Assembly: GCA_002434305.1 (NCBI GenBank)
Contig: DJJU01000002.1
Span: 1-58,246 of the forward strand
DNA from: Alicycliphilus sp. UBA6560
GTDB taxonomy: Bacteria > Pseudomonadota > Gammaproteobacteria > Burkholderiales > Burkholderiaceae_C
Length of the DNA stretch: 58,246 nt
Direction: 5' to 3'
In this document: one piece after another, positions 23,394-34,035 of the stretch
Layout of the letters: the number at the start of each line of letters is the position of its first letter
How positions within the stretch are numbered: the stretch's first letter is position 1
The notes under the pieces: generated by a model
Told to the model about the DNA's origin: nothing
Seen by the model: only the letters and a program-made list of their open reading frames with translations
Databases searched by the model: none
Translations under genes and position numbers: made by a program

Positions 23394-25226
23394 ACTCATA
23401 AAACCACCACGGCACTGATCGACTTCTCCGACCCATGGGACGCCTCGGCCCCGCGCCTGCGCCATGCCTTCGGCGCGCCGCTGCGGGTGCTGCAGGCCCT
23501 GCGGCCTGACGAGGTGCCGGCCGTGCTGGACGCCGTGGAGCAGGCGGCCCGCGCCGGCCTGTGGTGCGTGGGCGGGCTGCGCTACGAGGCGGCGCCGGCC
23601 TTTGACGCAGCGCTGGCCGTGCACGGGCAGCCGGCCGGCGATGCGGCGCCGCTGGCCTGGTTCGCCGTCCACGCCGCCCCGCAGCCCCGGCCGCAGGACG
23701 AAGCAGATGACGCGCAGGACGCTCCTCGCATCGTCTGGGAAGCGCCGCTGCCGCGCCCGGCCTTCGACGAGGCGCTGGCCCGCATCCAGCAGGGCATCGC
23801 CGAGGGCAGGTACTACCAGGTCAACTACACGGCTCCGCTCACCGGTCGTTTCACAGGCGCGGCGCAGGCGCTGTTCGCCGCCCTGCAGCGCGCCCAGCCG
23901 GGCGGCTACGCGGCCTGGATGGACATGGGCGCGGCGCAGGCGCTGTCGGTCTCGCCCGAGCTGTTCTTCGACTGGCGCGCCGGCGCAGACGGCCGCGGCG
24001 CCATCCTCACCCGGCCCATGAAGGGCACGGCCGCGCGCGGCGCCACGCCCGAGGAGGATGCGGCGCGCGAGCAGCAGCTGCGTGCGTCCCCGAAGGAGCG
24101 TGCCGAGAACGTGATGATCGTGGACCTGCTGCGCAACGACCTCTCGCGCGTCGCCCAGCCGGGCAGCGTGCAGGTGCCGCGCCTGCTGCACACCCAGGCC
24201 CTGCCGACGGTGTGGCAGATGACGTCGGACGTGCGGGCCGAGACGCGCTCCGGCACGCGGCTGGCCCACGTCTTCGCGGCACTGTTTCCCTGCGGCTCGG
24301 TCACCGGCGCGCCCAAGGTCGAGGCCATGCGCGCCATCCGCGCGCTGGAGGCCGGCCCGCGCGGCATCTACTGCGGCGCGCTGGGCGTGGTGCGGCCCGA
24401 TCCCGAGGGCGGCGCAGGCGCCATCGCCGCCACCTTCAACGTGCCCATCCGCACGCTGGAGCTGCACGGCGACCAGGTGCGCTGCGGCATCGGCAGCGGC
24501 ATCGTCTGGGGGGCGCAGGCCCCTCAAGAATGGCGCGAGTGGGCGGCCAAGCGCGCCTTTGTGGAGCGCGCCAGCGAGCCCTTCGACCTGCTGGAAACCC
24601 TGGCGCTGGTGGACGGCCGCCTGCGCCACCGCGCCGAGCACCTGGCGCGCCTGCGGCAGGGCGCGGCGCACTTCGGCTACCCCTGGGATGCGCACACGCT
24701 GGACGAGTGCCTGGACGACCTCGTCCGCACGCACAGTGCCGGCCAATGGCGTGTGCGCATGCTGCTGGACGCCCGGGGCCGCCCGCGGGCCGAGGCCTTT
24801 CCGCTGGCGCCCACGGCCGGGCCCGTGGTGCTGGCGCTGGCCGACCGGCCCTTTGCCGCGGCGCATGGCGAATTCGTGCGCCACAAGACCACGCGCCGCG
24901 CCCACTACGCGGCGTTCGCGCCGCAGCCGGGCAGCGGCGTATTCGACACCGTGCTCTACAACGAGGCCGGCGAGATCACCGAGACCACCTTCGGCAACCT
25001 CGCCGCGCTGCTGGACGGCCGCTGGATCACCCCGCCCCTGGCCTGCGGCCTGTTGCCCGGCGTGGGCCGCGCCGCGCTGCTGCGCGAGGGCCGGGTGGAA
25101 GAGGGTGTGCTGCGCCTGCAGGACGTGGCGCGGGTGCAGGCCTGGGCCTTCGTCAACAGCCTGCGCGGCTGGCTGCCGGCGCGGCTGGACGGACAGCCGC
25201 GGCGGCCGACGCCTGATTGCTCCTGA
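23391..25226 (+). CDS. pabB: Fused aminodeoxychorismate synthase component I / aminodeoxychorismate lyase
   Basis: The 611-aa protein joins PabB and PabC, two steps of 4-aminobenzoate (folate) synthesis. Residues about 100-400 are chorismate-binding PabB: GRYYQVNYTAPL, MKGTAARG, VMIVDLLRNDLSRV, FPCGSVTGAPKVEAM and CGIGSGIVWG. Residues about 405-611 are the PLP fold-type IV lyase PabC: FDTVLYNEAGEITETTFGNL and LACGLLPGVGR. Translation starts at TTG 23391; its GGAGG comes from the dispersed repeat. The catalytic PLP Lys expected in PabC probably lies in the HKTTRR segment. The fusion is common in betaproteobacteria. Confidence 0.92.
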   Translation: MTHKTTTALIDFSDPWDASAPRLRHAFGAPLRVLQALRPDEVPAVLDAVEQAARAGLWCVGGLRYEAAPAFDAALAVHGQPAGDAAPLAWFAVHAAPQPRPQDEADDAQDAPRIVWEAPLPRPAFDEALARIQQGIAEGRYYQVNYTAPLTGRFTGAAQALFAALQRAQPGGYAAWMDMGAAQALSVSPELFFDWRAGADGRGAILTRPMKGTAARGATPEEDAAREQQLRASPKERAENVMIVDLLRNDLSRVAQPGSVQVPRLLHTQALPTVWQMTSDVRAETRSGTRLAHVFAALFPCGSVTGAPKVEAMRAIRALEAGPRGIYCGALGVVRPDPEGGAGAIAATFNVPIRTLELHGDQVRCGIGSGIVWGAQAPQEWREWAAKRAFVERASEPFDLLETLALVDGRLRHRAEHLARLRQGAAHFGYPWDAHTLDECLDDLVRTHSAGQWRVRMLLDARGRPRAEAFPLAPTAGPVVLALADRPFAAAHGEFVRHKTTRRAHYAAFAPQPGSGVFDTVLYNEAGEITETTFGNLAALLDGRWITPPLACGLLPGVGRAALLREGRVEEGVLRLQDVARVQAWAFVNSLRGWLPARLDGQPRRPTPDCS

Positions 25227-25272
25227 AATAGGAGCTGGTTGCGCTTATCAGAAAAGGGCTGAGGCCGATTTC
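25225..25272 (+). repeat. Dispersed palindromic repeat, copy 6
   Basis: TAGGAGCTGGTTGCGCTTATC and AAGGGCTGAGGCCGATTTC are a degenerate copy. It begins within the pabBC stop codon region and lies 3' of the convergent lipoprotein gene. Confidence 0.65.
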
Positions 25273-25338
25273 GGTGTTGAGAATCGCGCAGCGTCCGGTG
25301 CTGTGGAATCCCGGGTGTGCCGCGCGCTTGCTGGACAC

Positions 25339-27306
25339 TCAGAACGCCGGAATCTGCCAGCGGTCCTGGTCCTTCTGCGTCAGCTCGCGGGCGTAGATGT
25401 AGTGGTAGTTGCCGGGCACAGGCTGAGACAAATCGGGCTTGCCGGCCTTCGACGGCCGTCTTGCCACGTAGGAGGGCTGGGATTTATTGGCCAGGTCGAA
25501 GACGCGATAGCCCTGATGCACGTAGGCCATGTGCAGGCAGGTGCCCCGCGAGCTCTCCCTGAGACACGTGTGCAGTTGGACATCCTCATTGAGCAAAAAA
25601 ATCGCGTCCTTGCCAGTGCCCTTGAGGTACTCCGGGGCGCCCGCGGCGACTACCGCCTCGCCGATCGCCTGGTTGCGGCTCTTGGCGTAGTCCAGGAAAT
25701 CCCGGTACAGCCACTGCGTCGCTTTCTGCCCCGTGGCATTGCTGATGCCGGCCTGCTGTTCGTAGTACTTGGTCGTCGGCATGAACCACTCGACTCCGCC
25801 CAAGCGAAACTGCCGCAGATGTTCCAGGCGCTTTTCCGCCGGGCCATAGCCCTGCACGCCCGAATAGACGATGCGATGCGTCTTGCCGATGAACATGCGC
25901 TCGTGGTCCAGGCGCTGCGGCCACGTCTTCAGGTACTGCTTGCGGCGCTCGCCGAACTCCTCGGCTTTGGTGGCCAAGTTTTCGCTGAGGTCCTGCGGCG
26001 CTTCAGGGTCGGCCACCTCCAGCCCTCGGTAGTAGTTGGCATACAGCAGGTACAGGGCGCCGTTGAGCGCGTCGTAGTAGTCCAGGAAGGTCAGGATGCG
26101 CTCCTGGTGACGCCAGGAATAGAACTTTTGCGAGGGCTCGGACCACACCAGGTCCATGAAGTCCTCGGCCAGGGGTCTGTCTGAGCCACCACCGAGCAAC
26201 GCGGAGGAAAAGACTCCCGTGTTGTTCAACAGTCCCTCGACGATGTTGTTGAATTCCCGTGCAGCCTGCCGGCGGCTGCCCTCGTTCTTGTAGCCGGCTA
26301 TCGCTTCCAGCAGGCTCTGGGCAGTGCGTATCTTTCCCGCGAAGTGTTCCAGATCACGCGTGCGCTGGCGCAGATGACCTTCGCGGATCATCTGCTGGGT
26401 GTTGTCCATGGCCGATTTCAGGGCGTCGAGCTTGCGGTTGATCTGCTGCAGTTGTGCGAGCACCCTGGCGTCGGAGCCAAAGCCCAGCGAGGCCAGCACG
26501 GCGCCGATGTCCGAATCGCTGCCGGCTGCCTTGTTCAGCGCTGCCTTGGCAGCCGCCGCGGCGATGTCGCCGGCGAACGGCAGGCCCTGTAGCCGCGGTG
26601 GATCGTCCCAGGCAGGCTCGTTCATGGCGCGCACGAAGCGGTGCCGCGCCTGAGGCTCGGCCACGATCTGTGAGGCCAGGCGGTCCAGGTATGCGTCCAT
26701 GGTCAGCCCGCTGTCCACCTGCGCCTGCCGCAGCGCGGCATGGTCGAACACCGTGACGTCCGCGAAGCTGCTGTCGTCGGAAATCTCAGCGCCCAGTTCC
26801 AGGCTGGCGGCGACCTGTGCCCGGGCTTGGTCCAGTGGCAGGCGCGCCAGCCGGCGCACGCGGTCCACCAGGGTCGAGACGGCGTTGACCTGCAGGACCG
26901 TTTGCGACGGGTCGGCCGCTTCCGTGTACGCCGACAGCAGCCCCCATAGGGCGCCTTGCGCGTCGATCCCCTGCGCCGTGACGCGCACGGCGGAGTGAGG
27001 CGGCAGGTCGGCGGGAATGCTGAACAGGCCCGTTTCGGTCGCCGTGCCGGCGCCGGCAGCCTGGCCGGCCCCCGTGCGCGCGTCGACGCTTTCGACCTGC
27101 ACCGTGGCACCCGCCAGCACGTCGGTGGTCTGTACGCGCCCGATCAGCGAGGTGCGCTCGACGGCAGGGGTTTCTTCGGCACCGCCGCCTCCGCCGCAGG
27201 CGACCAGCAGCAGGCTGCACAGGCAGGCCAGCGCCGGCCAGCGCCAGCGCAGCAGGGCAACAAGGAGAGGCGGCGGATACAGTGCAAAGCGGGAGAGGGA
27301 TGTCAT
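25339..27306 (-). CDS. Large lipoprotein of unknown function
   Basis: The 655-aa product (from ATG 27306) has a lipoprotein signal with lipobox LLLVAC followed by GGGGG, so it should be lipid-anchored, probably in the outer membrane or periplasm. After an Ig-like or carboxypeptidase-regulatory-like segment (about 60-110: LIGRVQTTDVLAGATVQVES) comes a long helical region with a coiled-coil-like LQQINRKLDALKSAMDNTQQ around residue 285-305. The C-terminal third is Tyr-rich with two Cys in LHTCLRESSRGTCLHM. The helical middle recalls pore-forming toxins only loosely. I do not recognise the family. Confidence 0.75.
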   Translation of the reverse strand: MTSLSRFALYPPPLLVALLRWRWPALACLCSLLLVACGGGGGAEETPAVERTSLIGRVQTTDVLAGATVQVESVDARTGAGQAAGAGTATETGLFSIPADLPPHSAVRVTAQGIDAQGALWGLLSAYTEAADPSQTVLQVNAVSTLVDRVRRLARLPLDQARAQVAASLELGAEISDDSSFADVTVFDHAALRQAQVDSGLTMDAYLDRLASQIVAEPQARHRFVRAMNEPAWDDPPRLQGLPFAGDIAAAAAKAALNKAAGSDSDIGAVLASLGFGSDARVLAQLQQINRKLDALKSAMDNTQQMIREGHLRQRTRDLEHFAGKIRTAQSLLEAIAGYKNEGSRRQAAREFNNIVEGLLNNTGVFSSALLGGGSDRPLAEDFMDLVWSEPSQKFYSWRHQERILTFLDYYDALNGALYLLYANYYRGLEVADPEAPQDLSENLATKAEEFGERRKQYLKTWPQRLDHERMFIGKTHRIVYSGVQGYGPAEKRLEHLRQFRLGGVEWFMPTTKYYEQQAGISNATGQKATQWLYRDFLDYAKSRNQAIGEAVVAAGAPEYLKGTGKDAIFLLNEDVQLHTCLRESSRGTCLHMAYVHQGYRVFDLANKSQPSYVARRPSKAGKPDLSQPVPGNYHYIYARELTQKDQDRWQIPAF

Positions 27307-27521
27307 GACGCAGCAGGAGGGGTTGTGAAACACAGCAAATGAAGGGACACGAGCAAGCACGGCACGGCCGCGACAACACTTGGTTACGATAGGCAAAACG
27401 TCGCCCGGGTGCTAGCGCAGGCGTCCCAGCGGCCATACCGTCCGTCCCATTGCGGCGCAAGGCCCGCCCTGGCGCGACAAACGGCCCGAACGTCCTGCTG
27501 CTGTCTGCCCGAGACCTGCCC

Positions 27522-28577
27522 ATGCCCCCTGACCACCCCGCGCACCGCGCCGCAGAGATGCTGCACACCCGTTACAGCACGTCGCACACCTGCGGCGCCC
27601 GCCGCTTCGAAGGCTGGCGCGAGGCCATGGGCGCGCTGATCGACGTCCATCCGTGCGGCAGCGCCGAGGCCTTTGTCGGCTCGGTGAGTGCCTACGCCGT
27701 GCCGCTGGCGACCGGCGCCGAGGCGCGCATCGTGTTCAGCGACTGCCGCAGCGCCGCCATCACGCTGGACCGCAGCGCTGCGCGCATCGCCCGCGACGGG
27801 CTGGGGCACTACGCTTTCCAGGTGCTGTGCCAGGGCGGGGCCAGCCACCAGCGGCTGCGCGGGCGCGAGTGCCACACCGAGGCCGGCGGCCTGGTGGCGC
27901 TGGACATGCGCCAGCCCTTTCACATCCGCCGGGCCGACTACCACGCCCTGGCGCTGTTCGTGCCGCGCTGTGCGGTGGAGGCCCAGGTGCCTGACCCGGA
28001 GCTGCTGCACGGCCGCACGGTGCCCGCCCACTCGCCTCTGGTGGGTCTTGCGCGCGAGTACCTGCAGGCGCTGGCCGGGCGCGCCGGCAGCCTTGCTCCG
28101 CACCAGCTGCAGGCCGCCCTGCAAGCCGCGCTGCAGTTGCTGCTGGCCGCGCTCGACTGCGGACGCGAGGAGGGCGGAGCGCACCGCCAGGCAGCCCTGC
28201 TGGACAAGGCCAGAGCCTGCGTCGACCAGCACCTGGAACAGCACGGGCTGGATGCCGACTTCCTGGCCGCGCGGCTGTGCGTGTCGCGCTCGGCGCTGTA
28301 CCGGCTGTTTGCGCCTTATGGGGGCGTGATGGCCTACCTGCGCGCGCGCCGCCTGCGCCATGCCCTGGTGGCGTTGCAGCGCGGCGACGACCGCACTGTG
28401 ACCACGCTGGCGCACGATCTCGGCTTTGGCAGCGCCTCCGATTTCTCACGGGCGTTTCGCCGGCGCTACGGCATCAGCCCGTCGCGGCTGCACGCCGGCG
28501 GACCGGCTGGGCGCGCGGTCAGCCCCTTTCCGTACGCCGCGGTCATGCGGCCCCTGGCCACTGTTGCGGCTTCGTAG
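27522..28577 (+). CDS. AraC-family transcriptional regulator
   Basis: The 351-aa protein has an N-terminal AraC-binding/FeaR-like ligand domain (about 30-190) and a C-terminal double helix-turn-helix: LDADFLAARLCVSRSALYRL and TTLAHDLGFGSASDFSRAFR, ending RRYGISPSRL. Such proteins activate catabolic or stress genes in response to small molecules. It is divergent from the large lipoprotein gene (start codons about 215 bp apart), a plausible target. ATG 27522 is chosen; the frame is open from 27450 but the upstream part has no start context. Confidence 0.88.
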   Translation: MPPDHPAHRAAEMLHTRYSTSHTCGARRFEGWREAMGALIDVHPCGSAEAFVGSVSAYAVPLATGAEARIVFSDCRSAAITLDRSAARIARDGLGHYAFQVLCQGGASHQRLRGRECHTEAGGLVALDMRQPFHIRRADYHALALFVPRCAVEAQVPDPELLHGRTVPAHSPLVGLAREYLQALAGRAGSLAPHQLQAALQAALQLLLAALDCGREEGGAHRQAALLDKARACVDQHLEQHGLDADFLAARLCVSRSALYRLFAPYGGVMAYLRARRLRHALVALQRGDDRTVTTLAHDLGFGSASDFSRAFRRRYGISPSRLHAGGPAGRAVSPFPYAAVMRPLATVAAS

Positions 28578-28645
28578 GGACAACGAGCTGCCGCCGCCTC
28601 AGGTGGCGCGGGTTCGCGGCCCGGCAGAGCCAAAAAAAAGGGGGG

Positions 28646-28737
28646 CGGAAAGGAGAAGGAGTCGAACCTTCCGACCACGCGTGGCGCAGTCCACCGGGTT
28701 TGAAGCCCGGGCGCCCCACCAGGGACGCTTCCCTTCC
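28646..28737 (-). tRNA. selC: tRNA-Sec (anticodon UCA)
   Basis: The minus-strand sequence folds as a bacterial selenocysteine tRNA. There is an 8-bp acceptor stem (GGAAGGGA with TCCTTTCC, one G-U pair), discriminator G, a long extra arm, a T-arm GTTCGACTC, and an anticodon loop CTTCAAA with anticodon TCA at 28703-28701. With CCA added the length is 95 nt, as in E. coli SelC. The CCA end is not encoded (GCC C follows). It lies 56 nt after selB on the same strand, so it may be part of the fdh-sel transcript. SerRS charges it with Ser, which SelA converts to Sec. Confidence 0.95.
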
Positions 28738-28793
28738 TCAGGAGAAGATGCCTGCGCCGCAAGGCCGGGCGCAGGCGTGGATGGTACAGCCTC

Positions 28794-30725
<1,932 letters not shown>

Positions 30726-30740
30726 GGTGGGCGGGAAAGA

Positions 30741-30793
30741 CTATGATTTTGATAGCTGCCAGCGCTTGTGCCATAAGCGATGTAGGCCGATTT
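30741..30793 (+). repeat. Dispersed palindromic repeat, copy 7, between selA and selB
   Basis: TTGATAGCTGCCAGCGCTTG and ATAAGCGATGTAGGCCGATT match the family. Its consensus orientation is opposite to the selA-selB transcript. Confidence 0.75.
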
Positions 30794-30802
30794 GGCTCGT
30801 AT

Positions 30803-32239
30803 TCATGCCGCGCCCGGCGGCTGCGCCAGCAGGGCCAGCTGGGCGGTGAACGCGGGCGTCTCGTGCGCCTGCAGGCAGCGCAGATCCAGCCACAGCGCGC
30901 CGCCCTCGATACGGCCGATGACGGGGCGGGGCAGGGCGCGCAGCGCGCCTTCCAGCTGCGCCAACAGGCGGCCTCCGCGCTTGGCGTTGACGGGCTGCAC
31001 GGCCAGCGCCCAGCTGGGCAGGATGCCTTCGGGCAGGGCTCCGCTGCCGATCTGGCTGAAGCAGGGCGCGGTGCGCACGCTGTAGCCGGCGCCCACGGCG
31101 GCCTGCAGCGGCGCCAGCAGGTCCTGGGCCTGGGCCTGCATGTCGGCCTGGGCGCGGGTGAGCAGGTGCAGGGTGGTCAGCCGCTCGGGCAGGCGCTCGG
31201 GCGCCAGGTACAGGCGCAGCACCGGCTCCAGCGCCGCCAGGGTGAGCTTGCCCACGCGTAGGGCGCGCTTGAGCGGGTTTTTCTTGATCTTGGCGATGAG
31301 GTCGCGGCGCCCGACGATCAGGCCGGCCTGCGGGCCGCCCAGCAGCTTGTCGCCGCTGAAGGTGACGATGTCGGCGCCCGCGGCGACCACTTCGCGCACG
31401 GTGGGCTCGTGCGGCAGGCCCCACTGCGCCAGGTCCACCAGCGTGCCCGAGCCCAGGTCGACTGCCAGCGGCAGGCCGCGGGCGTGGGCGATGGCGGCGA
31501 CCTCGGCCTCGCCCACGCTTTTGGTGAAGCCGGTGACGGCGTAGTTGCTGCAGTGCACCTTCATCAAGAGGGCGGTGCGAGCGCCGATGGCGTCTTCGTA
31601 GTCGCGCGGATGGGTGCGGTTGGTGGTGCCCACCTCGACCAGCCGGGTGCCAGCGCGGGCCATGATGTCCGGGATGCGGAAGGCGCCGCCGATCTCCACC
31701 AGCTCGCCGCGCGAGACGACAACCTCGCGGCGCGCGGCCAGGGCGTTCAACGTCAGCAGCACGGCCGCGGCGTTGTTGTTGACGATGGTGGCGGCCTCGG
31801 CGCCGGTCAGCTCGCGCAGCAGATCCTCCACCAGGTCGTCGCGGTCGCCCCGCCCGCCGGTGGACAGGTCGTATTCCAGGTTGGCCGGGGTGGTCAGGGC
31901 CTGCACGACGGCCTGCACGGCGGTGTCGGGCAGCAGGGCGCGGCCCAGGTTGGTGTGCAGCACCGTGCCAGTCAGGTTGAACACGGCCTTCAGGCGCGAG
32001 GCCTGGCGCTGCGCCAGCGCCGCCTGGGCCTGGGCGGCCACGGCCTCGGGCGCCAGCGCCTCCTGCGCCAGTTCGCCGGCCAGGGCCGCCGGGCGCAGCG
32101 CGTCGATGGCGGCGCGCACGGCGGCGGTGGTGGCGCTGGCGCCGTGCTCCTGCGCCAGGCTGCGCGCCAGCGGGGTGGACAGCACGCGGTCCACGCCCGG
32201 CAGGCGCGCGGCGGGCGTAGTGGCGCCGGCGGCTATCAC
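30803..32239 (-). CDS. selA: L-seryl-tRNA(Sec) selenium transferase SelA
   Basis: SelA converts Ser-tRNA-Sec to Sec-tRNA-Sec using selenophosphate and PLP. The 478-aa protein has the family's FNLTGTVLHTNLGRALLP, NLEYDLSTGGRGDRD, VNNNAAAVLLTL and the PLP-binding K298 in TFSGDKLLGGPQAG. It starts at GTG 32239, overlapping the fdhE stop codon (the GTGA shared by both), so the genes are translationally coupled. Length matches E. coli SelA closely. It lies between fdhE and selB on the same strand. Confidence 0.96.
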   Translation of the reverse strand: MIAAGATTPAARLPGVDRVLSTPLARSLAQEHGASATTAAVRAAIDALRPAALAGELAQEALAPEAVAAQAQAALAQRQASRLKAVFNLTGTVLHTNLGRALLPDTAVQAVVQALTTPANLEYDLSTGGRGDRDDLVEDLLRELTGAEAATIVNNNAAAVLLTLNALAARREVVVSRGELVEIGGAFRIPDIMARAGTRLVEVGTTNRTHPRDYEDAIGARTALLMKVHCSNYAVTGFTKSVGEAEVAAIAHARGLPLAVDLGSGTLVDLAQWGLPHEPTVREVVAAGADIVTFSGDKLLGGPQAGLIVGRRDLIAKIKKNPLKRALRVGKLTLAALEPVLRLYLAPERLPERLTTLHLLTRAQADMQAQAQDLLAPLQAAVGAGYSVRTAPCFSQIGSGALPEGILPSWALAVQPVNAKRGGRLLAQLEGALRALPRPVIGRIEGGALWLDLRCLQAHETPAFTAQLALLAQPPGAA

Positions 32240-33201
32240 GGCAGCGGGTCGGCCGAGGGGTCGGCGTCCGACAGCGGCAGCAGCGGGTTCATGCTGGCGC
32301 GGGCGTAGTCGGTCTCGCCCATCAGCAGGTCCAGCATCAGTGTGGCCAGGTCGTCGGCCAGGGGCTCGGCCAGCGGGTCTTTTTCCTGGTTCACCAGCTT
32401 GCGGTAGGTGTGGCAGCCGTCGCAGGTTTCGGCCAGCACGGTCTGGTCGGCCTGGGCCGCGCCGGGCTCCAGCTGCTCCAGACCCTGATAGCGGATGCCC
32501 TGGGTGGATTCGCAGTGGCTGCACTTGACGCGCACCATGTGCCATTCGGTGGCGCAGGTGCCGCAGTGCAGATAGCGCAGGCCGCTGGCCTGGCCGCCGA
32601 TGCGCAGCACGCTGGCCACGGGCGCCGTGGCGCACACGGGGCAGATGGTGGCCGGCTCGGTGTAGGGGATGTCGGCCTCGCGCAGGCGGCTGGCGCGGTG
32701 CGCGAAGACCACCTGCAGCGCCGCCATGACCAGGGGCGCGGCCGCCAGGTCTTCGCCCTCGCTCAGCAGGCCGACCAGCACGCGCCGCGCCAGCGTGTCG
32801 CGCTCCTCGCGGCCCAGGGTGCGCAGGCGCTCCAGCACCGGCGCCAGGGCCTCGGGCAGGGCGGGCGCGGCGGCGCAGGCCTGCACCAGCTGGTCCAGCA
32901 CCGCGTGCCAGGCCGGATCGACGTGGCTGGCGGCGGGCAGCAGCGGCATGGAGTGCTCCTGCGCGCGGGCAATCAGCTCGGCATCGGGCGCGGCCGTCTG
33001 CACGCTGGCCGCGGCGTGCTGCTGGGCGCGCGCCAGGTGCGACAGGAAGCGCAAGTAGTCGCCAATGGGGTTGCCCTCGGCCTTCTGCGCCAGCCGCGCG
33101 GCGCGCTCGGCGAACAGGCTGGCCGGCTGCGGCAGGCGCACCCGCGGCGGGCTGGTGCGGTCCAGGGCTTCGATGTCGCCCGGCTGCAAGATTCGTTGCA
33201 T
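32236..33201 (-). CDS. fdhE: Formate dehydrogenase accessory protein FdhE
   Basis: FdhE is a cytoplasmic rubredoxin-like protein needed for activity of respiratory formate dehydrogenases. The 321-aa product has an N-terminal helical part and a C-terminal Cys-rich module with four CxxC pairs: CPVC, CGTC, CSHC and CDGC, as in known FdhE proteins. The ATG at 33201 begins MQRILQPGDIEALD; the frame is open 21 codons further upstream without a better start. It sits between the gamma-subunit gene and selA, and its stop overlaps the selA GTG. Confidence 0.94.
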   Translation of the reverse strand: MQRILQPGDIEALDRTSPPRVRLPQPASLFAERAARLAQKAEGNPIGDYLRFLSHLARAQQHAAASVQTAAPDAELIARAQEHSMPLLPAASHVDPAWHAVLDQLVQACAAAPALPEALAPVLERLRTLGREERDTLARRVLVGLLSEGEDLAAAPLVMAALQVVFAHRASRLREADIPYTEPATICPVCATAPVASVLRIGGQASGLRYLHCGTCATEWHMVRVKCSHCESTQGIRYQGLEQLEPGAAQADQTVLAETCDGCHTYRKLVNQEKDPLAEPLADDLATLMLDLLMGETDYARASMNPLLPLSDADPSADPLP

Positions 33202-33364
33202 GGAAAAACAGCTCCAAAAATGAAACCGCCGCCGGTCGGCACAGGCCGGCGGCGGCGGGGACAAGGGTAGCAGCTAGGGCTCGCTAAAAGCAGACACGTC
33301 TTGTTCGGACGCTGTCCCAAGCCAGCAGGCGCCGCGGATCGGGCTTTGCCCGGCCGCTGGCGTC

Positions 33365-33396
33365 GCCCCCTTGAGGGGGAGGCGCCGCAGGCGCCT
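33365..33396. repeat. GC-rich double hairpin between the gamma-subunit gene and fdhE
   Basis: GCCCCC/GGGGG (33365-33379) is followed directly by AGGCGCC-GCA-GGCGCCT (33380-33396), a perfect 7-bp stem with a 3-nt loop. Short palindromes of this kind are common between genes in this bacterial group. No U-tract follows, so it is not a classical terminator; it may affect RNA stability or partial termination. Confidence 0.55.
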
Positions 33397-33408
33397 CGGG
33401 GGTGGTCG

Positions 33409-34035
33409 TCAACTGTTATCCCCGGTTACCTTGCGGTACCAGCCGCGGTGGTGCTGCTTGGCCCAGGCGCGCGTAACGGTGCCGTACAGCATGGCGCGGA
33501 TGGTGCCGCGCGTCCAGATGGCCGCGTACACGTGCAGGATGAAGATGGCCAGCATGATCACGGCGATGGCCGCATGCACTACCGAGGCCAGGCGCACCAT
33601 GTCCACGGGCGGTGTCCACCAGGCGCGCCACATGACCACACCGCTGACGATGAGCAGCAGCATGCACAGCACGAAGCCCCAGAAGACGAGCTTCTGGCCG
33701 CCGTTGTACTTGCCCTGCTCGGGCATGTCGTGGTCGTCGCCGTCCACCATCTTGCCGACGTTCTTCAGCCACTCCAGGTCGCGCCGCTCGATCAGGTTGA
33801 GCGCCGCGAAGCGGACGATCATGACCAGGAAGAACAGGAACATCACCACCCCAATGTAGGGGTGCAGGATGCGCGCCCAGGGGCCGCCGCCCAACAGCTG
33901 CACCAGCGGGTAGAAGGCCGGGTGGAAAAACGCCAGCCCGGACAGCGCCAGCAGGATGAAGCAGATGCCCACGATCCAGTGGTTCAGCCGCTCGGAGGCG
34001 GTGTAGCGCTGCAGGTCGCGCGGGTTGCGTCTCAT
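33409..34035 (-). CDS. fdoI: Formate dehydrogenase cytochrome b556 (gamma) subunit
   Basis: The 208-aa inner-membrane protein has four hydrophobic helices (about 20-38, 58-78, 117-136, 152-170) with His residues at ends and in helices 1 and 4 (LNHWIVG, ASVVHAAIAV, FILHVYAAIW), the expected haem b ligands. It anchors the alpha-beta complex to the membrane and passes electrons from the beta subunit to quinone. Its ATG overlaps the beta-subunit stop by 4 nt. A GC-rich hairpin lies 3' of it before fdhE. FdnI is an equally good name. Confidence 0.93.
   Translation of the reverse strand: MRRNPRDLQRYTASERLNHWIVGICFILLALSGLAFFHPAFYPLVQLLGGGPWARILHPYIGVVMFLFFLVMIVRFAALNLIERRDLEWLKNVGKMVDGDDHDMPEQGKYNGGQKLVFWGFVLCMLLLIVSGVVMWRAWWTPPVDMVRLASVVHAAIAVIMLAIFILHVYAAIWTRGTIRAMLYGTVTRAWAKQHHRGWYRKVTGDNS

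Noticed and set aside
23182..23436. Short ORFs in the 22.9-23.4 kb gap
   Set aside because: They run through the dispersed repeat and lack start signals.
30803..33217. One 804-codon SelA fusion protein
   Set aside because: The first 326 codons are the fdhE gene read in a wrong frame; the SelA part starts at GTG 32239.
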